DNA of 64,000 bases from Amphibalanus amphitrite (lineage: Eukaryota > Arthropoda > Thecostraca > Balanomorpha > Balanidae): the NCBI RefSeq assembly GCF_019059575.1, contig NW_024881978.1:310001-374000 (forward strand), read 5' to 3'. The notes beneath the pieces are model-generated. The model had not been told where the DNA came from, ran no database searches, and saw only the letters and a program-made list of their open reading frames with translations. Positions within the stretch are counted from its first letter, which is position 1, and each line of letters begins with the position of its first letter. Made by a program: the position numbers and the translations under genes. Of this stretch, positions 53,301 to 63,833 are shown one piece after another.

Positions 53301-56300
53301 CTACCTGGCCAACGTGGGCGACACGATGGCCAGCGCCTTCACGCTGACCTACAGGTGAGAGGCGGTGGCGCCAAGGCAGGCGGCAGCGCCTTCACACTGA
53401 CCTCCAGGTGAGATACGGAGGGAGATACCATGGCCAACGCACTGACCTACAGGTGAGAGGCGCGGCGACCGAATCACAGCCCCGCTGCACTGACTGGGCT
53501 GACGCCGGAGTCGAGTCCTATATTGTGCCTTATACTCATTATTTAACGCCTTTGGTAGCTTGTGTATTGTCACGGGTGTCGGATAATGCGTATCGAGTCA
53601 ATCAAGCGATTCCTAGCAGCGTCAATGCACGATGGGCAGACTCGTGCAGAAACCACGCTGCAATAAAAAAGTCGCCTCGTGTAGCTGAACTGCAGTAAGT
53701 GGTGCCAATTTCTTTTATGACATCGAAAAGGTTGGACACTGATGAGGCAGCACACCCATTAAACCTATTGGAAACTGTGTGCAGTGGCGGATCCAGGGGA
53801 GGGCAAAATGGGCATTTGCCCTCCCCAAAGCCAAATCGTGTGGGCAAGACTATCTTTTTGCCCCTCCCAAAGCATGTAGCGATGAGCAAATCTAATACGG
53901 CGTCGATGCCTATATGGACGAAAAGCAGGGCTTCTTTCCGTGACGGCCATTCCGAAGGAAGGAGCTGACCACTGGCTGCTGATATTTTGGGTCGATATGC
54001 TGATATTAGATTGAACCCCCTGAACTGAATGCATGCATAAGCATATGCAGTGTGGCCAATGGCCATGGTGTGGGGTAACACGGGGCAAGATGCCCAGTCG
54101 GTAAGACGCCCACCACCCTACCTCGGTATATTCGAAATTACCTAAGCAATCCACAGTTTTGTCATTTGTTGGGAGCCACATTGCTGTGGAGCGTTCCGCG
54201 TAAAAAAAAACGGCGACGTGCCTAGCCGCCATTTTATACCTATTTTTTGCATATGTTCTGAAAATGTCAGACCAAGGTCTCTCAAGGTCACGAAGTCACT
54301 AAGCTGTATAACCTAAAAACAGTTCCAATGCTTGCCATAGCTAAACCGAGTGACGGATCGCTTTGAAACTTTCAGCAGTTAATAAGGGTAACAGTACCTA
54401 CGTACAAATTGTTAGTCACATGATTTTTATATCGATGACCTAGGGCTAGGTCATTTTTGCGACCTCTCCACTATAAGTCAATAAGAGAAAATTGAAAGGC
54501 ACCTTTTTTTGGGCAAACCTCCTGTCCGGTAGCTCAGTTGGTAAAGCAGTGGACTCCCGGTAGTGAGAGCCCGGGTTTGAGTCGCTCCGGCGCTCGATAT
54601 TTGAGACTCCTGACGGGGATGGTCTGAGGTTGGTGGGAGCAGCCGCAGGCATTCAAAGTCAGGAGTGGGACAGGCCGTGTCCGGCTTCGAAGAGCACGTA
54701 AAACATTGGCATCGTTAAACGTTAAACTAAATTCTCCTGTCACCCGGAATTACGCGATCGGACGGTAGGGGTCGGGATCTACGCAACAAGCTCTGCTTAG
54801 CGTAGGTCCAGCTCCCGTCAATCCGCCCTTTCAAACATTCGTGCTAAATTTATAAGAAACGTCACTCTTAACAATACCGAGTTACAACCTAAACAGCACA
54901 CAGTGAACCGGAAAATAGCACCCGTGACCCGGGCCCCTCCTTATGTCCCTGAGATCATCTCAGGTCACGAAAGATATGCAATAGTTTGCAGCAATGCGCT
55001 AATAACTTCTGCTGGAGGCATTCTAGAGCAATAGAAACACCTTAGATGCGTTCAGCTTTACGATACGGATCGACTGATATGCAATACGACCTTTTCCGGT
55101 CAGGTCATGACTTGACCAAATGTCAAAGTTGTAGGTTCACTTTTTAAGATCAAATTATAACTCATTCGACGCGCCTTCGCAAGAGGAACACGATGCCGGT
55201 AAAAGTAAGATCGCACAAGGTTTGATTCAAAAGTTATCGCAGAAAATCCGTTCCCGTAAAAATAGTATATATTATGGCAGTTTCCCCTGGAGGCTAAACC
55301 GTTGATCTTAGGTCCAATCTGAGCGAATTATCCAGAAAGAGCAGTAACAGTGCTATCAAATTAGCTTTTCTGGGGCGCTCTAGCTCTATTCGTTTCCGAG
55401 TTATGCGCCAGTTCTTCAAAAATTGTCGAAACTGGACCTAAATATGTATTATCGGGATTTGGCCTTTGATGGGCCCTGGTGATCTGACATCTGACCTGAC
55501 CTTAAAAGTGACTGGGGTAATTTGGTCATTATGTTTGACACTCTTTCAAACGCCGCCTACCGCGTGTTGCTACGTGGCCCAGGAGCCGAGTTAGAAGGGA
55601 TATGGACGTTCAAACATCCCCCAGGGGCGTGAAAATCCAGGAGCCCCAGCGCGGCTGGGCACGGGTGAACATAAGCCATTTTACACCATCTTACGGTAAG
55701 ATGGTGTAACTGGCGTTGTGAAGTAACTTGGTCACTGGCGCGGTGGTGGGTCGGAGTCGCCGATGGTCGGCTAAACTTTTGCCCTCCCCAAACGGATCGG
55801 CTGGATCCGCCCCTGACTGTGTGTACAAAAAAACTTTGCTTTTATACTGCATATATGAGCCTTGGAATATCGTTTCGTTGTACCGCTATCGATCGTCCCC
55901 TGAAAGAGTTGACAGTGCATTAGGTGCTTCTACAAGAGGAAATATGGAACAATTATCTGTCAGTACCCATTTGCTCGGGACCACTATTCAGCCGCAGGCT
56001 TCTATCAGACGACAGCTAGTAGGTACAAGGTTTTCTGCAGACTATCGGCCGCGTAATGAACGCATGACTGAAAATATAGCCACTATCGTTGGACGCTAGC
56101 AGCCCGGTTCAAGGTACAAAATGTCACGATAATAATGCCAGCAAGCTCGTTTGACGTCAGCGTCTTATAGGGAGCATTGTCGATATAACCATTGTCAGGA
56201 GCTTCTGTTCAACGCAAGGTTGAGCTAGGCTGGCCAATTTTCCTTTATAGTGTCTGCGATCGAAGGTTGTGTCAAAAGGCGAGCTTCCTTAGTCGTCTTT

Positions 56301-58145
56301 TGGTATAGCTTGGCCTTCAATAACCCACCATTTATGCTGTGAGCTCGGTTTTATGTATTAATCTAAAAGGTGAGGTAGATTCATTTCAAAGCTCCAACCT
56401 GTTTCTCGTTCAACCACAATAGCATTTGTTACACTCATGCCTCCGAACTTATCGGGTCAATAATGTTTATTGTCTCGCAACGCTCACTCGTCATTGTACC
56501 AGACTAATGACGCACAGAAGCGGCCAGCGTTTCATGGCGCAGCTGTTCAGCATGCCGTCTGTCCTGCAGTCGCGTCTGCTGCCGATGGTGCCGCAGTCGC
56601 CGGTACCACTCAGAGGCCGGCTTCGGCAAGAAGGTCAAACGACTGGCCAACGACAAAGTCGGCTCAGAGTCCTACATGCCCACCAACGAGGTGAGGATAG
56701 ACTAACATGCCGGCCAACGGGTTATGGTAAGCAGGACTTTCCCATTCGTTGAAGTTTGGAGTAGCAGCCAGGGTGTCTTTTACATATCAAACGCGTATTT
56801 GAAAGACTACCCCGATTAACTTTCATATTGAAACCGATTTAAATGCGGCCCGTCTATTTTTTTCTTTAATGTGGCTTCGCTTAGGTGACACTCGCGCTAA
56901 CCGAGTACGCTGCTTTCCAGGTGATGGTGCCAATCACAATCAACATGGTGCTGATTGTGTTCTACCTGATGATGGGCGCCGTCATCTTCTCCAACTGGGA
57001 GGGCTGGGACATCGGCAGCTCGTGCTACTTCAGCTTCGTCACCCTGTCCACCATCGGATTCGGAGATATGGTGCCCGGAAACAGGTCAGCCCCGAGTGGG
57101 ACGGTCCGGCGAACTCAGTGTAGCTGTAAATATAATAGTAGCACTTCTTTACGCCCCGCGACCCCATAAGCGTTACCAACAGGCATTTTAGCAAATGGCA
57201 ATGAGTGTAAAGGAAGCACCCAATTTAGTAGTTGCGGCCCCGGTATAAAAAAAAAAAAAATACCAGATAGCCCGCATAAAAGGTCGTATACTAAGAAGAT
57301 CATTCGAAGTGATTGACAACAACCTGCTTCACTTGCTCGATAAACGTCTTTCCCCCTTCTCAGCTTCCTCGACTACAAAGATGGTGCAAGTGCAGCGTTC
57401 AAGATGATGGTCACCATTCTCTACTGCATCTTCGGTGCGTACAAAGGCATGCATAACGTTTACCAATTATTCACTAAATGTTAATTAGCTATTCTATAGG
57501 TACATATATTCGATATTCGGAAAAACAGGCATATTGTGCGCAGGAAATGTGACGAGTTGAAACGCAAAAACTCATCATGTATCTGCCGTTTTTTCCATCG
57601 ACTAAAAGCCACAAAAAGGGGCTACTTCCGTTAAATCAATAATAATTAGGGAAATAATGCCGTTTTTATCCTGCGCTCGCGGCCTCGCCGCCCGCCTAAT
57701 AACATCTCTCTTCGTCACCGTAGGTATGGCGCTCATCAGTATGTGCATCCAGATGATGCAGGACCAGATTGTCGCCAAGGTGCACTGGTTCGCCGCCGAG
57801 GTAGGCATCATCGAGTCGCAAAAGAAGACCGACTCGCGCATCAAGTACAAGCGCTCTCGGGACCCCAGCATCCCCGAGACGTCGCTGGCCGACGACGGCG
57901 CCCCGGCCGGCGGCGAGAAGCGGCGCAAGAAGAAGAAGCGGCGCGATCAGGACCGAGAGGAGAGCAAGAAGCGCCGGGAGGAGGCGGAAGAGTCGCCGCC
58001 TGCTGCGGAGGCGGCACCTCGGCCAGTGTCCGCGCGGGTCATCAACTCACGGCCGGCCTCCGCCGCCGGACCGCCGCCGGTCGAACAGCCCGAGAGAGTC
58101 GCCGCCACCGACCGGCTCATTGACGAGGAAATGGGCGTGGCGTAA
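47356..58145 (+). CDS. Two-pore-domain (K2P) potassium channel
   Basis: Eight exons with agreeing phases: 47356-47403, 48693-48798, 52462-52622, 53071-53354, 56528-56690, 56921-57084, 57364-57434 and 57724-58145; 472 residues. A plasma-membrane leak potassium channel. Helix 1 is about 34-57 and is followed by GAWAFIQLE, the K2P signature. NMT in the first loop is a glycosylation sequon. Pore 1 has MTTIGYGH (filter 154-156), helix 2 ends GTPLLLVYLANVGD, helix 3 begins about 257, pore 2 has LSTIGFGD (filter 300-302), and helix 4 is about 320-342. The tail is polybasic, then Pro/Ala-rich. Exon 5 encodes a Cys-rich cytoplasmic loop; its acceptor (ending 56527) is chosen by phase. Exon 6 could start at 56885 instead. 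It resembles invertebrate TWK-type channels; the subfamily is unsure. Confidence 0.92.
47545..48475. mobile_element. TTAA-clan MITE, copy M9, probably inverted
   Basis: Ends CCCTCGCCCTGGTAGG and CCTACCATGGCGAGGG, with TTAA on both sides (47541-47544, 48476-48479). The left hairpin is GGGGGTCGATGCGATGCCCCC. A weak repeat of the terminal motif lies 27 bp inward on the right side, suggesting inverted orientation. It has fewer half-sites than other copies. It lies in the first coding intron of the K2P channel. Confidence 0.75.
48799..49961. other. K2P intron sequence, nothing recognised
   Basis: Between the donor at 48798 and the next repeat. No exon that would fit the channel frame, and no delimited repeat. 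Confidence 0.35.
49966..50640. mobile_element. TTAA-clan MITE, copy M10, right end missing
   Basis: The left end CCCGGCAGTTGCTGGGG follows TTAA (49962-49965). A diverged copy of the motif sits 27 bp inward, before the G-run hairpin (GGGGCGTTCAACGCCCC). Half-sites follow at about 50140-50165 and 50380-50405. The matching right end was not found, so the 3' boundary is approximate. Confidence 0.6.
50813..51096. mobile_element. hAT-type element built of iterated GGAGTC words
   Basis: Flanked by the exact 8-bp duplication CTTCTTAC (50805-50812, 51097-51104). The ends are GAGGGGTGCGGAGTCG and CGACTCCGCAACCCTG. The second, read inversely as CAGGGTTGCGGAGTCG, shares CAGGGTTG with the element at 20586-21131. 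The body is mostly reiterated GGAGTC and readily mimics Arg-Ser or Glu-Ser proteins in several frames. It lies in a K2P intron. Confidence 0.85.
51105..52461. other. K2P intron sequence, nothing recognised
   Basis: No exon with the right phase or membrane content until the acceptor at 52461. The open frames here are short and lack domains. Confidence 0.35.
54205..55665. mobile_element. TTAA-clan element M11, inverted, split by a SINE
   Basis: It reads as the reverse complement of the 1703-2897 family. The GC-rich palindrome relic is at about 54211-54230, half-site blocks and 'cattcgacgcg' lie in the middle, and the sequence around TGGCCCAGGAGCCGAG is near the right end. The right terminus is CCCCAGCGCGGCTGGGCACG, followed by TGAA. 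The left terminus is lost. A tRNA-derived SINE interrupts it at about 54519-54831. Confidence 0.65.
54519..54831 (+). mobile_element. tRNA-derived SINE
   Basis: The head resembles a tRNA, with an A-box TAGCTCAGTTGG at 54530-54541 and a B-box-like GGTTTGAGTC at 54574-54583, the usual RNA polymerase III internal promoter spacing. About 240 bp of unrelated tail follow. Short CAAAC words flank it (54514-54518 and 54832-54836). The acceptor and anticodon stems do not fold cleanly, so this is not a functional tRNA gene. Confidence 0.7.
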
Positions 58146-59119
58146 CGAGGGACCGCCCACCGCGTCCGCCGAACGACTGAGAATGGATAACGACCCGGCG
58201 AGAACCAGGACTCCGAACAGGATCTGCGAACGAGTGTCTCGCACGCGCTTCGACATTGTGTTACGCACGGGAGAGAGAATGTCCAGCGATTGTTCTATTG
58301 TACCGAAGCAGAGGCATACCAACTGGATGGTTCTACTTCATGTTGGTGTTAAATGAGTGACAAAGAGTTGATTGTAGATTACATGTGTTGATGTGTTGCT
58401 GTCGCTTGAGCCTGTTGCTGGCTCGCAGTAGGCCTGACTCATCTTCTGAAGTCAGGCCGACTGCGACCCATCTTCAGACTACCAAATGTGCGGCATTGGA
58501 GGACCCAGCGCGCCGGGCCACCGACCGAAGGGACTGGGGACCCTGGTGATCGTACACGTGCCAAAGAGGGCGCGGGAGACCCGCACCGGTCCCTTCCTCT
58601 CCGACCGGCCGCGGGTGCTCCCGTGGCCCCGCGGTCCAGCCGCCGGCTCCCCCAAGCTCGCTGTGTGACCTGACATGTGATAACCGCCATACCGGACTGA
58701 TTGTCGGTGGCGTGAATAAAAGCCGAACAAAGAGAACGCCATTCTCAGGAGGCGTAATTGGAATCGGATTCCGGTGAACCAAAGATTCGTGTCTGACCGG
58801 CCATTCGACTGTTCTTTTCCTTTTTCCACCCCATGACTTGATTCGTGGATGATTGGCGCTGACAGGACTTACGAATAACAGAAAGCACGGTCATTGCTTG
58901 CTCGATTATGACAACTCTATAGACAGAAAAGTAATAACATATAACAGCAGCACATCACTCGGAAGTCCAGTCAGCGTTAGTCAACAGTGAGAGAAGCAAT
59001 TATCGGCAGAAAGTTACATCAGTTGATGAATCACACGACGCACACAAAGCTGACAACTTGATGTGTTGAGAACATCGTCATAGAGGCGCCGTCACAGACT
59101 CATTTGTCCTACGGTAGTA
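58146..59119 (+). other. 3'UTR of K2P channel and downstream spacer
   Basis: Follows the channel stop codon. A poly(A) signal AATAAA lies at 58715-58720, about 570 bp downstream of the stop. No other gene is seen; the GC-rich frames at 58440-58830 have no recognised domain. Confidence 0.45.
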
Positions 59120-59123
59120 TTAA

Positions 59124-59590
59124 AGGGACACTCCCACCTTAACATTAGTTTTGAGTTGAGATAGCCAAATTGGTGGCCATGGCCTGCAAATACCGGTTTG
59201 GGCACTCACAACATCGACAAATGCTTTAATTCGGAGATATGGAATTTCAAACTTGCAGTTTTCGGATTCTAAGGGGCTAGTGCATTGGTATGCCCCCTTA
59301 GAATTTGTGACGTCAGCGGAGATCTAACGATTTTTAAATCTTTTACTAAAACGTTTGGTAGCACGCGGTGGTATATGCTGCTTTGCGCGCAACAAATGCC
59401 GCACTTTCAAATAAAGTCGCTAGGAACAGCGGAGATCCCAAAAAGTAAACAAAAGTAAAAGTCTAATATCTTGAAAACCGGTGAATATTTTTCGATGAAA
59501 TTTGGTAGATATTCGTTTTCGCTCTTTCCGAACCGAGCGACATCACTTTCGTGCCAATTCATCAACTTTTTTGAAGGTGGGAGGGTCCCT
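59124..59590. mobile_element. TTAA MITE, AGGGAC family, copy 2
   Basis: Flanked by TTAA (59120-59123, 59591-59594), with ends AGGGACACTCCCACCTT and AAGGTGGGAGGGTCCCT. It is highly similar along its length to the copy at 1210-1698, with a small deletion. It is non-coding. Confidence 0.85.
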
Positions 59591-59594
59591 TTAA

Positions 59595-60272
59595 AAGAGC
59601 CGCACAACGAAAATCACGAAAAAAATCCTTCCTGCCAACTGTCCGAGCAATCAGCGTGCAATTTTAACATAAATGTTCATAAAAGAAGTAAGAACATCAA
59701 ATGCGCTGCGAAACTAACATGTCTTTACGTGAGAACCGGTATACACAGAGATCATATAGATCTATGAGAACCGGCACCAACATTAGACGCGCTAGCACAT
59801 AAATACATATAAACATAAATAATGGCATTTATAACTAACATGCGCATTGCGCCGTTTCGAATCATCTTTGCCATTACTCATTAGTAATTAAACGAATTAA
59901 ATTATGCAGACAGATGCGACACGTGAACACATTTACCCCAGGGCATCACCGCTGCTTCATGTAGCTTGTGCGGGACACTTTCCTACCGTAGATTCACGAG
60001 GAGCAACAGTCAAATGCGTATCACAAACACTAGCTGCACTACACATTGAGCTTCGCATTATAGACCGTTTCTTATATGCATTTAGTTTATGCAGGTATCT
60101 GCGGTAGGTAACTGAAAATGTCGTCATGTAATGTAGGTATGAGGAGTTAACCTATCCTGTCCTAAAGCTACCTACGTTATAAACACACATTACACACAAT
60201 ACACATATCACACATCACAACCACAGGTCTAATAAATCTTCCATGACTGGGAATACGGGCGTGCTCCTCTGT
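59595..60272. other. 3' flank of the GPCR gene, nothing recognised
   Basis: AT-richer sequence between the short TTAA element and the receptor stop codon on -. No exon is supported. Confidence 0.35.
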
Positions 60273-61229
60273 CTAGAAGCGCGGCGACTCGGTGGCCGCT
60301 CTCTCGGCCCACTCGGAGGAGGGGTTGGTCGGGCGGCGCAGCTCGGAGGGCGTCACGTCACCCACGCGGCTCCGACGCCAGCCGAAGAAGGTTGAGAGTG
60401 CCGAGCGCACGGCCGGCTGGGTCAGGCCGTACGTCCAGCCCTCCACCAGCAGGCAGAGCACGCGCAGCAGCTGCACCAGTGTGGTGGCGTACAGCTGCGC
60501 CGACCAGCGCGAGCCCACGCGCACGCCGGCCGCCACCACGTCGATGGTGACAACCACCAGCAGCACCTTGACGATCCGCTGGAACGACTTGAAGCGCACC
60601 AGGAGCCGGTTGTTGGGGTGCAGGCGCCACTCGTGGCGCGCGCCCTGGACGGCCGTGTAGACGAACAGGACGCCGGAGCAGAGCGAGAGCAGCAGTACCG
60701 CCACCTCGGAGACCACCATGAACAGGTGGGCGTTCAGCTCCCAGCGGCACTGCGAGATGTGCCGCTCCACACCCAGCACGCGCCGGTCGAACGCCACGCT
60801 CGACTCCAGGCCCAGCCGGTAGCAGGTGAAGCCGAACGCGCCCATCAGCGGCACGCAGCACCAGGTGAGTGCCACCAGCCGCGGCGTCCACGCAGACATG
60901 ATGGCGTTGTAGCGCAGAGAGTGTGCCACGGCGATAAACTGATCCAGCGCCAGACAGAGTGTGGCGGCCTTCCAGGCCACGCCGCAGCCGAACAGCAGGT
61001 ACTGGAGGGTGGCGCAGAGGGGCGCCGGCACGCCGCCGGTGAACACCACGTCCGCCAGACCGGTGGCCATGAACAGCGCGCCGAACACCAGGTCAACCAG
61101 GGTCATGTTGATGACGAACAGCGTCATCGGCTCCTCGCGCAGACTACCGTCGCGGGCGATGATGCCCAGCGGGACGGCAAAGCTGACGGTGAGCGTGGCA
61201 CCGACGGCCACTCGCAGCCAGAGCAGCAT
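60273..61229 (-). CDS. Divergent rhodopsin-like GPCR, single exon
   Basis: 318 residues from ATG at 61229 to the stop at 60273, without introns. A seven-helix plasma-membrane receptor; the ligand is unknown. Helices lie at about 4-25, 35-58, 71-100, 115-137, 168-195, 217-238 and 248-270. The second helix keeps NMTLVDL with the conserved Asp46. Cys72 at the top of helix 3 and Cys161 in the second outer loop would form the class A disulfide. The DRY motif is replaced by DQF (96-98), and the CWxP and NPxxY motifs are absent (WTYGLTQP in helix 7). There is essentially no N-terminal ectodomain. It could be a chemoreceptor-like or orphan lineage-specific receptor. The strongly GC-rich exon is typical of the real genes here. 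Confidence 0.85.
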   Translation of the reverse strand: MLLWLRVAVGATLTVSFAVPLGIIARDGSLREEPMTLFVINMTLVDLVFGALFMATGLADVVFTGGVPAPLCATLQYLLFGCGVAWKAATLCLALDQFIAVAHSLRYNAIMSAWTPRLVALTWCCVPLMGAFGFTCYRLGLESSVAFDRRVLGVERHISQCRWELNAHLFMVVSEVAVLLLSLCSGVLFVYTAVQGARHEWRLHPNNRLLVRFKSFQRIVKVLLVVVTIDVVAAGVRVGSRWSAQLYATTLVQLLRVLCLLVEGWTYGLTQPAVRSALSTFFGWRRSRVGDVTPSELRRPTNPSSEWAERAATESPRF

Positions 61230-61560
61230 GGCGGCGGCGCGGGCTGACCGGTGACCGCAGTGCAGTGGAAGGAGCAGCCGGTGATCGGAGCGGTGACGGG
61301 CTTAGAGGCAGGTGCTTGCAGCGGCCCGGGCAGACCGGCTGGTGACGGCAGCGGGGCGGGCTGAGCTGTCGGTCAGGTGACCGTGGTGTCGGAGGGATGA
61401 GGCAATGTGAGAAAATGACATTATTTCAGGAAAACATTGTCAACAAAAACGACAACAGTTTCTGCCCTTTGGAGGCTAAACTGGTACCGAGGACACACTG
61501 GCGGAATACATTCCACGAGAGCAATCGAATGAGCCCTTTTAAGGCGCTGTGTACCCATTT
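61230..61560 (-). other. GC-rich 5' flank of GPCR gene
   Basis: About 150 bp of GC-rich sequence lies directly upstream of the receptor start on -, fitting a 5'UTR or promoter. No core promoter element can be named. Confidence 0.35.
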
Positions 61561-61820
61561 CTGTTCGTTTCCGAGTTATGCGCCGATTTGTCAAAAAACG
61601 TCCAAATAAACGCCACTTGACCGACGACCTCTGGTGACCTGACTTGACCCGCCCTATAAATGGGTTAGATAATTTCTCCATTATTTTAACGCTATTTCGA
61701 AGCCGCTTACCGCGCGTCGCTATGTGGCCCAGGAACCAAGTTAGACGGGAGTGGGAGTGTTCAACCCTCCTCCCCCTCCCAGGGTGTGGAAATCCGGGAG
61801 CCCCAGCGGAACGTGTTACC
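61560..61820. repeat. TTAA-clan fragment, inverted (M12)
   Basis: Matches the left end of the 1703-2897 family in reverse. The diagnostic parts are 'tcgtttccgagttatgcg', then GACCTCTGGTGACCTGACTTG and TGGCCCAGGAACCAAG. A CCTCCCCCTCCCAGG run and CCCCAGCGGAACGTG follow. The rest of the element is missing. Confidence 0.6.
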
Positions 61821-63644
61821 CACCGGCTTAAAATTCATATACCTACTCACCGGTGTTTAGCTGCAGTCCATAGCACTATCTACACGCTCCCGCCGTTCCT
61901 CTCACACCGATCCGCACCGTCCGTGTGCGCGGTCCCAAGACGCGCCTCTCTCATATAAAGACCCGGCCGTGAGTCTCCGTTACCAGGACAACACGCGGAT
62001 CCAACAGCCCTCTGTCTGCCTCTTAGGAGCTGATCGGCCAATTGACGCCAGAGGAGCTGAGACTGACGTCGATACGCTTCAGTTCGCGCTAACGAACAAT
62101 TGGGTTGGCTTGTTCGTATCGGTTGTCATGACAACGAAACACGGATGTCACCGGTGTAATGTAAAGGCAAGAGCACAGGTCGACAGCTTGAAAAAAACAC
62201 GCTCTTGAGCAAAGCAACAGCGAACAGCATCTCCTCGCATTGATTGAAGACACTGAATAGTGAATAGGTAGGTGTATGGTGAGGATAAAATGTAGGTATA
62301 ACTCATATAAGTATACGGTAGATAGAATGTAATGGAAAGACGTAGTTGCACGAGGAGTGGAATACATTTTTAATCAATAACTCAAGATAAATAATGTGTC
62401 AGTCAAATGTCTCAGGAATGTTCGCAACATAATGATATTGTAGCATCAGTCTTCAATAGCACCCATACGCAAAAGAACACAATACGTGCGTATTGCGTAG
62501 TAAACCTTTTTCGTTAACTTTTTCGAAGAGAACTATGCAAAAAATGCAATATATTTTCCGTTGCCATTTTTCTGGTGGGAAATGAGTCTTGCAGCATTCC
62601 GGGATTGGCATCTCTGGGACAGCAAGGGCTAACACACAAACGTCTTGGACTGGAAAATAAATGTAAGTGCCTGTGTTCTTAGCCAGTGGTCTGTCAACCC
62701 GACTCTAATGGCTTTCTTAGCAGCCAAGAAAACACCATCGTATTACCTCGCGGATCACTAAGGCTCTAGCCGAGAGTTCTAAGCACCGACCCGAGTAGGG
62801 AAATGGGCACCCAAGTGTATAAGGAACATTTATACTCTGAACGGGCCATCGATGGTCAGACCTGCCAACTTCGCAACACCACAGATTACGGGCTATCAAG
62901 AACTGTAAAGCTCCTAGTTATTTCCGCGTCGGCGCATCACCCGTGAATTGGAGCAGCACCAAAATCGACGAAATTATCGGTGAAATGGAAGTGAAAAACC
63001 GGTGCATTTTTGGCAGCTTTAAACTAAAACATCATTTGATGGAGAAAAAGAGCCATGAATATGTCAACTACACCACAGTGTGATTTGATCCAGGAATAGC
63101 CAATATGCGAACCCATGAGGGGGCGAGAAAGAGGCGGCAAGACGAGTGATACAGGACAGGAATGCACTGGCCAATGAGGAGTCTGACGGGGCACAAGCAT
63201 CCTGGAGTTCGTTGCAATTCGCGAAATAATTAATATATGGATTTTAGCGTATACAATGATTTCCGAACGGTGCATGTTACCCCGGTGGCCTGCCTTTTCT
63301 ACCGCCCTGCGTCCGGCGCCATCCGCAGCTCCCCACCGCCACCCCAAGACCACCCCAAGAAGAAGCTCGTGTATCGAACGTGTTATATTGATGCAGCGTG
63401 GGACGGCCGTTCCTCGGATGTGGCGATTGCCCGAGATCCCGTGATTCGTCACAACTGAGTCTCAGCGTGGGCAGAAGTAGTCAAAACAAACAATCAGTCG
63501 TGTTACGCCGAGAAACTGTTAATCATGCACATGACAATGTACGCGGTGTGTCATTCGAACATGTTGCGCCGGCGCCATCGGACTAGCCCAATTCGTGAGT
63601 GGCCGGCCCGGCGCGTCGTCCGGCGGTTCCTAGTCGCACCCCAC
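61821..63644. other. Intergenic, nothing recognised
   Basis: Between the receptor gene and the CCT8 stop codon. No exon, RNA gene or repeat can be supported; the longest frame (63024-63452, -) has no domain content. The left end near 63560-63640 is GC-rich and may be the CCT8 3'UTR. Confidence 0.35.
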
Positions 63645-63833
63645 CTAGTCCTCGTCCCAGTCCTTGTTCTCACGCGGCTTGGGTCCGCCGGCGCGCTTGG
63701 CCATGATGATCTGGTCCACCTTGAGCACCGTGCACGCGGCCGTGGCGGCGTACTTGAGCGCCCAGTGCTTGGTGAGCCACAGGTCGAAGATGCCCGCCTC
63801 GGCCGCGTCCAGGGTCGTGTCGGAGCCCTCTCC
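63645..63833 (-). CDS. CCT8: Chaperonin subunit theta (CCT8), last coding exon
   Basis: 62 C-terminal residues on -, phase 0 at the acceptor (GCAG, ending 63834), stop TAG at 63645. CCT8 is one of eight subunits of the cytosolic TRiC/CCT ring, which folds actin, tubulin and other proteins using ATP. The diagnostic part is AACTVLKVDQIIMAKRAGGP, followed by KPRENKDWDED, closely matching the conserved theta C-terminus. AEAGIFDLWLTKHWALKYA upstream fits the end of the equatorial domain. The rest of the gene lies right of the window, beyond an intron that includes 63834-64000. Confidence 0.95.
   Translation of the reverse strand, partial: GEGSDTTLDAAEAGIFDLWLTKHWALKYAATAACTVLKVDQIIMAKRAGGPKPRENKDWDED

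Larger units (their letters stand above)
53782..55815. mobile_element. hAT-type element carrying nested insertions
   Basis: Ends CAGTGGCGGATCCAG and CTGGATCCGCCCCTG form an inverted repeat and are flanked by the exact 8-bp duplication ACTGTGTG (53774-53781, 55816-55823). The outer parts (about 53782-54200 and 55670-55815) share a GCCCTCCCCAAA-type segment. The middle is a TTAA-clan element in reverse orientation, itself carrying a SINE. The whole lies in the K2P intron between 53354 and 56528. Confidence 0.8.

Noticed and set aside
54522-54594. Functional tRNA gene
   Set aside because: A and B boxes are present, but the arms do not fold cleanly and a long unrelated tail follows; it is a SINE head.
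56885-56920. Longer start of K2P exon 6
   Set aside because: A branch-point-like GCTAACC and pyrimidine tract precede the acceptor at 56920, so the shorter exon is preferred. The longer one keeps frame and remains possible.
57743-58123. 126-codon frame overlapping the last K2P exon
   Set aside because: It is a different frame of the same exon; the K2P frame continues helix 4 in the right phase.
60618-61247. 209-codon open frame on + opposite the receptor
   Set aside because: The receptor on - has seven helices and conserved cysteines; the + frame is a GC-driven shadow rich in Gln/Arg/His.
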